Assembly (NCBI GenBank): GCA_947259405.1
Contig: CAMYLY010000012.1
Location: 1 to 64,000 of the forward strand
Direction of reading: 5' to 3'
Source of the DNA: an uncultured Gemmatimonadales bacterium
Lineage (GTDB): Bacteria; Gemmatimonadota; Gemmatimonadetes; Gemmatimonadales; GWC2-71-9
Length of the DNA: 64,000 nt
Made by a program: the position numbers and the translations under genes
Shown: piece after piece, positions 15,691 to 24,207 of the stretch
How positions within the stretch are numbered: position 1 is the stretch's first letter
Layout of the letters: each line of letters begins with the position of its first letter
The notes under the pieces: model-generated
Seen by the model: only the letters and a program-made list of their open reading frames with translations
Databases searched by the model: none
Told to the model about the DNA's origin: nothing

Positions 15691-16950
15691 TTACCCAAAC
15701 CTCGCGGGACTGAACGGCGTCACATCGATTGACGTCGTCCCATCCAACACCGACTCGGCGATGAGTTTCCCCGTCACGGGTCCAAGCGTGAGTCCCAGCA
15801 TTGCGTGCCCGGTTGCGAGGAACACGTTGGGGTGCGCGGGAAGCGCCCCAATCACCGGCAGGCCATCCGCGATGCAGGGACGGAGCCCGCACCACTCGGA
15901 TTGCGACTCCACGTCCGCCATGCCGTCGAGATAGCGTCCGGCGGCCTTCGTCAGTTGCTCGAGCCGTTCGCGGCGGAGCTCGTGATTGACCCCCGAGAAC
16001 TCCATCGTCCCGGCGAACCGCACCTTGCCTTCCAGGGGAGTACAGAACACCGACGTCTCCCCAAGCATGCACGTCGCGGTCAACGCCGGTGTGCCACCCG
16101 CCGATAGATCGCGGTCGCGATGGTACCCCTTGCCCGCCTGTAACGGGAGCCGGACGCCCAACCGTCGCGACAACTCCAGACTGTAGGCCCCCGTGGCAAG
16201 CACCACGGTATCCGCATCGATCGTTTCACCGTTCTCGGTTCGCACACGCATCACTGTGCCCCTTGGTGCGAGGACCTCGGACACGGCCGCACCCGCGCGA
16301 ATCGACGCGCCGTACCCTTGCGTGCGTTGCGCCAACTCCGTCACCAAGCGGTAGGGATCGACGGTGCTGCCCTCGGGGAAGTACACGCCTCCTACCACAT
16401 CGTGGTGGAGAACAGGTATACGTTCACGCAGCTGGTCTCTCACGAGAACTTCGGGCGCGAAGCCATGGCGGCGTACGAGCTCGGCCTCGTGGGCTCCGGC
16501 AGCGACGCCGGCGTCCGTCCGGTAGACCTCGTAGTATCCGGCCCGCCGATATCCGCACTCGAGGGCTTCCTGTTGCACCAACTCGTCGAACAGGGCCACG
16601 GTCGCGTGACTGAGTGGAGCCATCACGCGGAGCGCATACTCGAGCCGTTGTCGGCTACAGTAGCGGCTGAACGACACGAGCCATTGGGCCAGCCGCGGAT
16701 CCCACCGTGGGGCCACATAGAGCGGGCTCAACGGGTCGAAGACGGACTTGAGCGCCTGCTTCACACGACCTGGCTTGTTCACGGGCCCGTGACCAGGAGC
16801 GATCGTGCCCGCGTTCCCGTAGGACGCGCCCTTCCCGATCTCATCGCGTTCGACCACGGTGACGTCGGCACCTCGCTTGGCGAGATAGTACGCACAACAA
16901 ATGCCGATGATACCCCCGCCAACGACGATGATGCGACGGTCACTCCCCAC
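15691..16950 (-). CDS. D-amino acid dehydrogenase-like FAD oxidoreductase (DadA family)
   Basis: 419 residues from a GTG at 16950; upstream in-frame codons look non-coding. RRIIVVGGGIIGICCAYYLA is the N-terminal FAD-binding Rossmann motif, followed by VTVVERDEIGKGAS and YGNAGTIAPG. The C-terminus has the DAO-fold signature SEWCGLRPCIADGLPVIG and FLATGHAMLGLTLGP. DadA enzymes oxidatively deaminate D-amino acids to keto acids and pass electrons to the quinone pool from the inner face of the membrane. D-hydroxyproline dehydrogenase and glycine oxidase are related alternatives. It stands alone, but fits a genome that degrades amino acids and peptides. Confidence 0.85.
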   Translation of the reverse strand: MGSDRRIIVVGGGIIGICCAYYLAKRGADVTVVERDEIGKGASYGNAGTIAPGHGPVNKPGRVKQALKSVFDPLSPLYVAPRWDPRLAQWLVSFSRYCSRQRLEYALRVMAPLSHATVALFDELVQQEALECGYRRAGYYEVYRTDAGVAAGAHEAELVRRHGFAPEVLVRDQLRERIPVLHHDVVGGVYFPEGSTVDPYRLVTELAQRTQGYGASIRAGAAVSEVLAPRGTVMRVRTENGETIDADTVVLATGAYSLELSRRLGVRLPLQAGKGYHRDRDLSAGGTPALTATCMLGETSVFCTPLEGKVRFAGTMEFSGVNHELRRERLEQLTKAAGRYLDGMADVESQSEWCGLRPCIADGLPVIGALPAHPNVFLATGHAMLGLTLGPVTGKLIAESVLDGTTSIDVTPFSPARFG

Positions 16951-17245
16951 GAAATATCCGTGCCTCCAGTGCGCGTGTCGACGGTCGGTGGATGATCCTT
17001 GCGACCCTGCTGCATGATGCACCGGATGAACGCCCTGGCGGTAGGGGAGGTGAGAGAATCGGCTGGCCCCGCGCCCTCACCGGTCGGACAGTGGTCCCGC
17101 GCCCCGTCTGAATGCCGAACAGCTGCGCTCGTTGCAGCACTATATCCAAAGCATGGCGTCGAACTGACGACGCGCGGCGTCGCCAATTGACGCTCGCTTG
17201 ACGCGCTCCTGACACCGTGTTCCCGAACCCCAAGGGGAGGACACG

Positions 17246-17761
17246 ATGGCAGGAGCGCGTTACATCATCCTTGCTGCTCTCTTGGGAGTGGCATGCGGTG
17301 GAAAACCCCCACCGATCGTCACCCCGGTTGGTGAGCGCGTGCGCGTTACAGCGCGCGAGTTGGACGTCGACAGGTATGACGGCAGGGTTGCCGCGTTGAC
17401 GCCGGACACGCTTACCGTTGACTCACTCGCGATCCCCATTGCGGTACTCACGCGGCTGGATGTGCATCGCGGACGGAAGGGGAACGCCAGCCTCGGAGCA
17501 TCGATTGGAATGTTCAGCGGTGGAGCCGGGTTTCTGGTGCTGAGCCTGGCGACGTGCGAGGACGGATTCATCTTCGATAAAGGGGAGTGCACAGCGTTCG
17601 GGGCCCTGTTCGGCTTGGTGGCCGGTGCGGGCCTCGGCGCAATCATTGGGGCGTTCGTCCGAACCGATCGTTGGGAGGAATTCCCAAGCGACCGACTCCA
17701 GGTGATTATCGCGCCGGATCGGGTGAACCATGTGGGGGTCGGTGTGCGCCTCCGATTCTAG
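17246..17761 (+). CDS. Small lipoprotein with glycine-rich membrane segment and DRWEE motif
   Basis: 171 residues. Signal with lipobox LLGVAC. The mature N-terminal half is a small beta unit (ERVRVTARELDVDRYDG, then LTVDSLAIPIAVLTRLDV) ending in HRGRKGNASLGASIG. It is followed by two glycine-rich hydrophobic segments flanking a Cys/Asp insert (ATCEDGFIFDKGECTAFG) and then RTDRWEEFPSDRLQV. The same modular plan, including DRWEE, occurs at 59095..59664, so the two are paralogs. The family appears common in this lineage and has no known function. The outer leaflet of the inner membrane or the outer membrane is the expected site. Confidence 0.7.
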   Translation: MAGARYIILAALLGVACGGKPPPIVTPVGERVRVTARELDVDRYDGRVAALTPDTLTVDSLAIPIAVLTRLDVHRGRKGNASLGASIGMFSGGAGFLVLSLATCEDGFIFDKGECTAFGALFGLVAGAGLGAIIGAFVRTDRWEEFPSDRLQVIIAPDRVNHVGVGVRLRF

Positions 17762-17834
17762 GGGCGCGGCGCGCGCCTTCGCGCTACCATTAACTCCAGC
17801 CACGGTCCTCGCCACGATCAGCCGGAGCAACCGA

Positions 17835-19475
17835 ATGCCTTCTCGGCGACTGCTCACCACGACAGGCCTTGCCTTCGCAATCGCATGCGCTCCCGGGACT
17901 CCGGGAGTGGAAAGCACCAACTACGACGACTTGGTCGAGCTGTTCGATGCCTGGCGTGCATTCGAGCGTCCGGAGTTCGTCGACGGCGTGCCGGACTACA
18001 CGTCCAGCGCCATGGAATGGCAGCACGAGGCGTTGCCGTCGTACCTCCGACGGTTGGCAGCGATCGATCCAAGCGGGTGGTCGGTCGCAGAGCAGGTCGA
18101 CCATCAACTCGTCAAAGCAGAGATGCTCGGACTCGACTTCGATCATCGCGTGCGGCGACCGTGGGCGCGGAACCCGGCGTTCTACACGATGATCTTCCCA
18201 GCGCAGAGTGATGTGCCGGCGCACGAAGGTCCTGTTGTTCACGGCTGGATCGACCTCTGGCTGTACGAGTACCCGCTTTCCGATGCTGACGCGGCTGAGT
18301 TGGCATCGCGCATCGATGCGATTCCAGGCGTGCTCGAACAAGCGCGCGAGAACCTGACGGGAGACGCGGGCGACCTCTGGCGCGGCGGGATCCGCAACAT
18401 GGCGGGACAAAGCCGCGACCTCACGGCATTCGCCGAGCAGGTGGCGGGGACGAGCGCTGAGCTGGACGCGGCCATCGAGCGTGCTCGTGAAGCCACGGAC
18501 GACTTCCGGTTGTGGCTGGAGCGCGAGCTACCGAACAAGACAGACCGGTCCGGTGTCGGTCGGGACAACTACACCTGGTACATGCACAATGTGCACCTGG
18601 TGCCGTATAGCTGGGAGGAGCAACTCACGATCATGTACCGCGAGCTTGCCCGTGCGCATGCGGCGCTGCGGCTCGAGGAGAACCGCAACCGTGGCTTGCC
18701 TCCACTGGAGCGTGCCACCACGCCGGAGCAATACGACCGCGAGCACCGTGCGGCGGTGACGGAGTTCATGGATTTCCTCGAGGGCGAAGCGATCGTGACA
18801 ATCACGGACTACATGGAGCCCGCCCTGCTCGCGAAGACCGGGCGGTTTACACCGACCGACGGGCTACGTGGATTCTTCGCCGAGGTGGACTATCGAGACC
18901 CCCTCGGCATGCGCGCGCATGGGTACCACTGGATCGAGCTGGCACGAATGGTCGAGGAGCCGCACCGGAGTCCGATTAGGAGCGTGCCACCACTTTCGAA
19001 CATCTACGACGCGCGTTCCGAGGGTCTCGCGACGGGCATGGAAGAGATGATGATGCACGCGGGCCTATGGGACGACCACCCTCGAGGCCGGGAACTCGTG
19101 TACATCCTCCTGGCGCAACGGGCCGCACGCGCCATCGGCGGGCTGATGCAGCATGCCAATGAGTGGACCGTCGCCGAAGCGGCCGAGTTCGCGTCGGAAT
19201 GGGTGCCGCGCGGGTGGTTGCCCGCCGATGGCAACACCATCATCGGCGAGCAGCACCTGTACTTGCAGCAACCGGGGTACGGCACCAGCTACATCACGGG
19301 GAAGGTCGAGCTCGAGCAGCTGATCGCGGAGCGCGCCATTCAGCTGGGAGGCGAGTTCACGATCAAGCGGTTCATGGACGAGTTCGTCGGAACGGGTGTG
19401 ATACCGATATCGTTGGTGCGATGGGAGCTGACGGGGCGGCGTGACCATCTCGATCGCATGCTGGAGGAGCGATGA
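17835..19475 (+). CDS. DUF885-family lipoprotein
   Basis: 546 residues from the ATG at 17835, chosen because a lipoprotein signal (LTTTGLAFAIAC, Cys at about 18) starts directly after it. The protein is helical and Glu/His-rich. The segments SMEEMMMHAGLWDD-type, YHWIELARMVEEPHRS, YILLAQRAARAIGG and RGWLP around the middle and C-terminus fit DUF885 proteins. These are thermolysin-like folds implicated as metallopeptidases in some members, but a clean HExxH is not seen, so catalysis is doubtful. The ATGA overlap with the next gene couples the two translationally. Confidence 0.75.
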   Translation: MPSRRLLTTTGLAFAIACAPGTPGVESTNYDDLVELFDAWRAFERPEFVDGVPDYTSSAMEWQHEALPSYLRRLAAIDPSGWSVAEQVDHQLVKAEMLGLDFDHRVRRPWARNPAFYTMIFPAQSDVPAHEGPVVHGWIDLWLYEYPLSDADAAELASRIDAIPGVLEQARENLTGDAGDLWRGGIRNMAGQSRDLTAFAEQVAGTSAELDAAIERAREATDDFRLWLERELPNKTDRSGVGRDNYTWYMHNVHLVPYSWEEQLTIMYRELARAHAALRLEENRNRGLPPLERATTPEQYDREHRAAVTEFMDFLEGEAIVTITDYMEPALLAKTGRFTPTDGLRGFFAEVDYRDPLGMRAHGYHWIELARMVEEPHRSPIRSVPPLSNIYDARSEGLATGMEEMMMHAGLWDDHPRGRELVYILLAQRAARAIGGLMQHANEWTVAEAAEFASEWVPRGWLPADGNTIIGEQHLYLQQPGYGTSYITGKVELEQLIAERAIQLGGEFTIKRFMDEFVGTGVIPISLVRWELTGRRDHLDRMLEER

Positions 19476-20266
19476 TTGGGGAGAGCAGAATGCAGCTTGC
19501 AGAATGCAGACTAGCGAAAGTCCTGTGGAGCGTTGCACTCGTTGTTGCCGTGGTCGGATGGGCTCCGCCCGCCTCGGCGCAAGCGGAAGGCGATTATCTC
19601 TACCGCGTTACCATGGTGCGGGCCGCGCCGGGACAGTGGGTCGATCTCATTGCCACACTGCGAGAGAGCTTCGAGATCGATCAGGAAGCCGGCGATCGTG
19701 CGCCGTTCTGGATGCGCCACTCCCAAGGCGATCAGTGGGACTTCATGCTCATCTACCCGATGGGCGAGCGGTCGTCCTACCACAGCCCGGATCGGGAGCA
19801 GCGCCGGGCCACCGCGTGGGCCTCGCCCCGAGGTCGAGAGATCGCCCGACAACTCGAGGCGTACACGGCCTATAAGGAGGAATGGTACGCGCGGTCGGCC
19901 TCGCTCGAAGAGTTCGCGCGTCGCTTTGACGGCATGGACTTCTATCACGTCGAGATGTTTGCGGGCCTGCCCGGCAAGCGGGCGGAGCTGGTCGAACAGC
20001 GGCGCATGGAGAACCGGTATTACGAGCACCTCGGCCGACAGTTGAATCTCATCTTCGTTCGCGATGGAGGATCGAACTGGGACGCCATGACCGTGGGGTT
20101 CTACGCGAATCTCCAAGCCTATGCTGAGGCTGGCGTGCAGCACTCGGCGGAGGAGCAAGAGGAGGCGGCGCGTGCGGCAGGGTTCGATGGAACCGCCGCG
20201 ATCAGTCCTTATCTACGGTCGTTGCTGTCGTATCATCACGACACGTTGGCGGTGCGGATAGAGTAG
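19472..20266 (+). CDS. Secreted NIPSNAP/EthD-like alpha-beta barrel protein
   Basis: 264 residues overlapping the DUF885 stop by four bases. A signal peptide core (VLWSVALVVAVVGW) is followed by ASAQAEGDYLYRVTMV. The mature protein has two related halves: YLYRVTMVRAAPGQWVDL at the N-terminus and FYHVEMFAGLPGKRAELVEQ about 120 residues later. This is the two-fold repeat expected of dimeric alpha/beta-barrel (NIPSNAP or EthD-like) domains. The first 16 residues are encoded by a tgcagaatgcag tandem tract, so the true start may be a later in-frame codon. It is distantly similar to the broken gene at 5011..5495. Confidence 0.7.
   Translation: MIGESRMQLAECRLAKVLWSVALVVAVVGWAPPASAQAEGDYLYRVTMVRAAPGQWVDLIATLRESFEIDQEAGDRAPFWMRHSQGDQWDFMLIYPMGERSSYHSPDREQRRATAWASPRGREIARQLEAYTAYKEEWYARSASLEEFARRFDGMDFYHVEMFAGLPGKRAELVEQRRMENRYYEHLGRQLNLIFVRDGGSNWDAMTVGFYANLQAYAEAGVQHSAEEQEEAARAAGFDGTAAISPYLRSLLSYHHDTLAVRIE
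19484..19511. repeat. gcagaatgcag tandem tract inside a gene start
   Basis: Two copies of (t)gcagaatgcag-like sequence lie in the first 40 bases of the gene at 19472. The 14-mer ttgcagaatgcaga here (19497-19510) recurs exactly at 25702-25715 in an intergenic position. Confidence 0.75.
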
Positions 20267-20303
20267 AGGGGACAGAGGGGACAGATGGGACAGAGGGGAC
20301 AGG
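20265..20303. repeat. 10-nt tandem tract (agaggggaca)
   Basis: About four imperfect copies of a 10-nt unit (gggacagagg / gggacagatg) lie between convergent gene ends. A reverse-complement version with the same unit lies at 23181..23216, so the two tracts bracket the kinase gene as inverted repeats. Confidence 0.85.
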
Positions 20304-20315
20304 TCGCGCCCGTTG

Positions 20316-23066
20316 CTACGGATTGAACGCGTTCGTGAGCTCCTGGGTCCAGTTGAACACGAGATGCAGGTTGGAGAAGAAGAAGGAGACCTCGCCTTCG
20401 GCCATCGAAACAACGAGTTGATCACCGTCGGGGGTTACGTCGTAGCCGCTTCCGTAGGGCAGGCCGACGCCGAACCCCAATTGGGGGTGCGACCAAAACA
20501 GGACGGGGGCTCCAGGACCATCGTCGATCGGGACCCGGTGAAACGAAATCGCTGCGTCCCCCTCCTGGAATGCCCCGCTGTAGAAGTACAATTCGCGGCC
20601 ATCTGATCTCCACAGGGGACCCATGCCGCCGGAGTGCGATACCTGCACCACTTCGTCGAGGTCCGGGTACCGGCGCATGTACACCTCATTTCGACCCGAG
20701 TGATCCGAGACGTAGGCCAGCCAGCGGCCGTCGGGCGAAATGGCCGGATGGATTTCGCGTGCCGACGTCGCGATTTGCGGAATGGCCGTGGTGTCTTCCG
20801 CGAATCGCAACAGCCAGATGTCGAAGCCGGTTTCCGGATCAGCCTCCCGCTGGAAGAACAACCCGTCGCCGGCCGGCAGCCACGAGTAGGCTTGCTTGGC
20901 TGACTCGTCCGAGAACAACAGCGTCGGCTCCGCCGAGCCATCCGCGGGCACGTGAAAAAGATCGAACCGATCCTGACTGCGAGACGACGTGAACACGATG
21001 GACGACCCGTCTGGCGACCATTGGGGCCAGTAATCCCCCGGGCCCTGCTCGGTAATCGCCTGGATGGTCTGGCGGCCGAAATCGTACATCCAGATTTGCG
21101 CGGATGCCTGGCCTCCTGACATTCCCGATAGGTCGGCACCCCAGAACACGATACGGTCGGCGGCTGGGGACATCCGCGGACCCCAGGCCGCATATCCGTC
21201 GCCGACGACTGGAATCGGGTCCAAGGTTCCGTCGTCATCGACCAGTGTAACCGTCGTCAGAAGCTCGGGTACCGGTCCCACGACGTAGGCCAGCGTGCCG
21301 GAGGGCGAGACCTCATAGAGTGTGGTGAAATGAATGCTGAACACCGAATCCAGCACGGGCTCAGGGGTCCCTTCCACCTGCAACCGGTCGGGGTCGAACG
21401 GCACCGCCCACAGTTCGTTGGTCCGCTGGTAGAGGATGTGGCCGGTCTCCACGTACTGTGCTCCCCATCCGTCCTCGAGCAGCGTCGTTCGCTCGCTGCG
21501 CTCGATGTCGAACAACGCGATCCGTCGAGTGGCACCTCCGCCGCCCCACGCCGTGAGTAACACGTGCTTGCCATCCGGGAGGAAACGAGGATAGGCGAAG
21601 GCGTATTCACCGTCTTGGTAGTGCTGCTCCGGAAAGGTGATGGTCTCGGGAATCCCCCCGGCGGCGGGGACCAGGCGCAATCCGGTGCGGCCGTCGCTGT
21701 CCATTACAATCACACCGTCCGGTCCCCAATCGGCACCGAGAATCGGCTCGCACGTGCACACCGTTTGCGGTGATCCACCGGTGACTGGGATGGTCTTGAG
21801 TCGGCCATCCCCCCAGCTGTAGAATCCAAGCCACTGTCCGTCGGGAGAGAAGAACGGGGAGAACGCTGATTCGGTTTCGCTCAGCTCCCGCGCCTCGAAG
21901 GCGTTGAGGTCCCGGATGTAGATACGCGTCGTGGACTCTCCGTTGCGGCGACCTACGAACGCGATGCGTTGCCCGTCGTCGGAGATGGCGAACGTGTGGG
22001 CCTCAGAACCGAGCTCGGAGCCAACTGCACCGAGGGAGGCGGAATCGGCGGGTGCCAGGTCGAGCACGAGGCGCATCACGTGGTTGACGCCCGATGAAGC
22101 TCCGCCTTGAGGTCTGAGCAGGAGTGCCGTTACCGCGATACCGAGTACCCCGACGCCCCAGGGCAGCCACCCTGATGTAAACCAGGACCGGCGGGCGCTC
22201 GCGGCCACGGCGCCGGTGTCCCACGTGACAGGTCCGGTCGTCTGCAGCGCGTCAGCAAATTGCTTCGCGGACGAGAATCGGTCGGCCGGCAACCGCGCGA
22301 GTGCCTTCCGGATGGCCGAGTCCATCTGCGGGGACACGAGCTCCCGCGTCTCTCGGACACTCGGGGCCGGGTTTGTCAGCACCTTGGCGATGACTGCCTG
22401 TGGATTCGGGCCCGTATGTGGCGGCTCGCCCACCAACATCTCGTACGTCACACAGCCCAATGCGTACACGTCGCTTCGCCCATCGACGTCTTGCTGTCCA
22501 CTTGCTTGTTCCGGGCTCATGTACTGCGGTGTGCCGAGGCTCAGTCCGGTTTCCGTCAAGCGTGTTCCGCCGGCGGCTTTCACCGCCCGCGCGATGCCGA
22601 AGTCAGCGACGAGTGCATGCCCGCCCGTGAGCAAGATGTTTTCGGGTTTGATGTCCCGGTGCACGACGCCGACCGCGTGCGCGGCACCGAGCGCATCCGC
22701 AACTTCACTGGCGATTCGGGTGGCGTCATCGACCGCGAGTTGGGTTTCTCGGTTCAACAGGTCGCGCAGCGATTCGCCGTCTACGAACGGCATCACATAG
22801 AACAGCAGGCCGTCGACTTGGCCGGAATCGTGGAGTGGCAGAATGTGCGGGTGCTGCAGATTTGCGGTGACTTTGATTTCGTTGAGAAAGCGCTCGGGCC
22901 CAAGGACCGCGGCCAGCTCAGGGTGCAGCACCTTGACGGCGACCTTGCGGCCGTGCTTGAGGTCGTCCGCGAGGTACACGGTGGCCATCCCACCCGCCCC
23001 GACGGCCCGATCGATGGTGTAGCGGTCGGCGAGTGCAGCGGCCAGTTGTGTGCTGAACTCATGCAT
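20316..23066 (-). CDS. Ser/Thr protein kinase fused to an extracytoplasmic TolB/WD40-like propeller
   Basis: 916 residues. Residues 16-275 form a Hanks-type kinase with glycine loop GAGGMATVY, ATP-binding Lys in VAVKVL (about 45), HRDIKPENI, DFGIA and SPEQASG. A single transmembrane helix follows (WLPWGVGVLGIAVTALLL, about 295-312). The remaining 600 residues are beta-propeller blades with repeated SPDGQWLGF, SPDGSSIVF and SPDGRWLAYVS motifs, typical of TolB/WD40-like domains outside the membrane. This suggests that ligand binding outside the membrane controls phosphorylation inside. The plan is expanded in Gemmatimonadota and Acidobacteria. All catalytic motifs are intact. The gene is flanked by inverted tandem tracts. 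Confidence 0.92.
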   Translation of the reverse strand: MHEFSTQLAAALADRYTIDRAVGAGGMATVYLADDLKHGRKVAVKVLHPELAAVLGPERFLNEIKVTANLQHPHILPLHDSGQVDGLLFYVMPFVDGESLRDLLNRETQLAVDDATRIASEVADALGAAHAVGVVHRDIKPENILLTGGHALVADFGIARAVKAAGGTRLTETGLSLGTPQYMSPEQASGQQDVDGRSDVYALGCVTYEMLVGEPPHTGPNPQAVIAKVLTNPAPSVRETRELVSPQMDSAIRKALARLPADRFSSAKQFADALQTTGPVTWDTGAVAASARRSWFTSGWLPWGVGVLGIAVTALLLRPQGGASSGVNHVMRLVLDLAPADSASLGAVGSELGSEAHTFAISDDGQRIAFVGRRNGESTTRIYIRDLNAFEARELSETESAFSPFFSPDGQWLGFYSWGDGRLKTIPVTGGSPQTVCTCEPILGADWGPDGVIVMDSDGRTGLRLVPAAGGIPETITFPEQHYQDGEYAFAYPRFLPDGKHVLLTAWGGGGATRRIALFDIERSERTTLLEDGWGAQYVETGHILYQRTNELWAVPFDPDRLQVEGTPEPVLDSVFSIHFTTLYEVSPSGTLAYVVGPVPELLTTVTLVDDDGTLDPIPVVGDGYAAWGPRMSPAADRIVFWGADLSGMSGGQASAQIWMYDFGRQTIQAITEQGPGDYWPQWSPDGSSIVFTSSRSQDRFDLFHVPADGSAEPTLLFSDESAKQAYSWLPAGDGLFFQREADPETGFDIWLLRFAEDTTAIPQIATSAREIHPAISPDGRWLAYVSDHSGRNEVYMRRYPDLDEVVQVSHSGGMGPLWRSDGRELYFYSGAFQEGDAAISFHRVPIDDGPGAPVLFWSHPQLGFGVGLPYGSGYDVTPDGDQLVVSMAEGEVSFFFSNLHLVFNWTQELTNAFNP

Positions 23067-23180
23067 CGTGGTTCATCCATGCATGGGAGTCAGGGGGTGG
23101 CGGACGGCGTTGAGCCGTAGGGTGGGACGGCGGGGCTGAAGAACGGATGAAGACGCTCTGAACGTTGGAGAGTGCATCTG

Positions 23181-23216
23181 CTCCCCTCTGTCCCCTCCGT
23201 CCCATCCGTCCCATCT
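23181..23216. repeat. 10-nt tandem tract, inverted relative to 20265
   Basis: About four copies of a ctcccctctgtcccctccg-type unit lie just upstream of the dehalogenase gene. Reverse-complemented, they match the gggacagagg/gggacagatg units at 20265..20303. Confidence 0.85.
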
Positions 23217-23224
23217 TACCAGCC

Positions 23225-24094
23225 ATGCCTATCTCCGCCGACTTCCCTTTCGAATCCAAGTACGTCACGGTCCACGGTTCCCGCATGCACTACGTGGACG
23301 AAGGAGCGGGCGACCCCGTGCTGTTTCTACACGGCAATCCGACGTCGTCGTACCTGTGGCGGAACATCATTCCGCACATCGTCCCTCACGCCCGGTGTAT
23401 CGCTCCGGACCTGATAGGCATGGGTAAGTCGGATAAAGTGCTGTGTCCATATCGATTTCAGGACCACAGTTGGTATGTAGAGGGCTTCATCGATGAATTG
23501 AAGCTCGAGAACATCACGCTCGTGATTCACGACTGGGGCTCGGCGCTCGGATTTCACTATGCGCGGCGTCACGAGAGGAACGTGAGGGGTCTTGCGTTCA
23601 TGGAGGCGCTCCTTTGTCCCGTTCGCTGGGCCGAGTTTCCCAAAGATTTCAAGATGGGATTCAGACTCATGCGCACACCGGGAATCGGGTGGTTCATGGT
23701 GAGCGTTATGAACGTGTTTCTGAATCAGATTATGCCGCAGACCATTGTGCGAGCGTTGACCACCGAGGAACAGCGTCGCTACGCCGAGCCGTTCCCGACG
23801 ATCGGGAGCCGAAAGCCGGTGCGCCAATGGCCACGCGAGATCCCGATCGACGGGACCCCGTCAGACGTGCACGACGTGGTCGCGGGCTACAGTGCGTGGC
23901 TGCAGCAGACTCCGATTCCTAAGCTGCTGCTGCACGCGACTCCTGGTGGCATCATTCGGGCGGACACGGTGGAGTGGGCTCGCGAACACTTCACTAATCT
24001 CAAGACTGTGGACCTGGGCAAGGGGATCCACTACCTGCAGGAAGACCACCCCGAGGAGATTGGGAAGGCGTTGGCGAGTTGGCTTGGCGATTGA
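23225..24094 (+). CDS. dhaA: Haloalkane dehalogenase (HLD-II type)
   Basis: 289 residues from the ATG at 23225. It is an alpha/beta hydrolase carrying the full dehalogenase set. HGNPTSSYLWRN supplies the halide-binding Asn (residue 38), and HDWG supplies the nucleophilic Asp103 with halide-binding Trp104. FME supplies the catalytic Glu (127) at the position used by HLD-II enzymes, and GIHYLQEDHPEEIG supplies the catalytic His near 269. Such enzymes hydrolyse haloalkanes to alcohols plus halide through an ester intermediate in the cytoplasm. Substrate range cannot be inferred. No transport or dehydrogenase genes for haloalkane use adjoin it; neighbours are the kinase and a BBE-type flavoprotein. 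Confidence 0.88.
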   Translation: MPISADFPFESKYVTVHGSRMHYVDEGAGDPVLFLHGNPTSSYLWRNIIPHIVPHARCIAPDLIGMGKSDKVLCPYRFQDHSWYVEGFIDELKLENITLVIHDWGSALGFHYARRHERNVRGLAFMEALLCPVRWAEFPKDFKMGFRLMRTPGIGWFMVSVMNVFLNQIMPQTIVRALTTEEQRRYAEPFPTIGSRKPVRQWPREIPIDGTPSDVHDVVAGYSAWLQQTPIPKLLLHATPGGIIRADTVEWAREHFTNLKTVDLGKGIHYLQEDHPEEIGKALASWLGD

Positions 24095-24207
24095 CTGGAG
24101 TCACCAATCCGCAACCTCCAGTCGCCAATCCACACTCTTACTCGCTTCCGGCCAAGCACTTATTTTGAAGGAGTCGCCGCGGTCCATCTCAACACGGAGG
24201 CCTCCCG

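Noticed and set aside
17112-17168. A short plus-strand stretch reading NAEQLRSLQHYIQSMASN before a stop
   Set aside because: It resembles the end of a cytochrome-type protein, but the upstream frame is not protein-like and 18 residues are too few to support a pseudogene.
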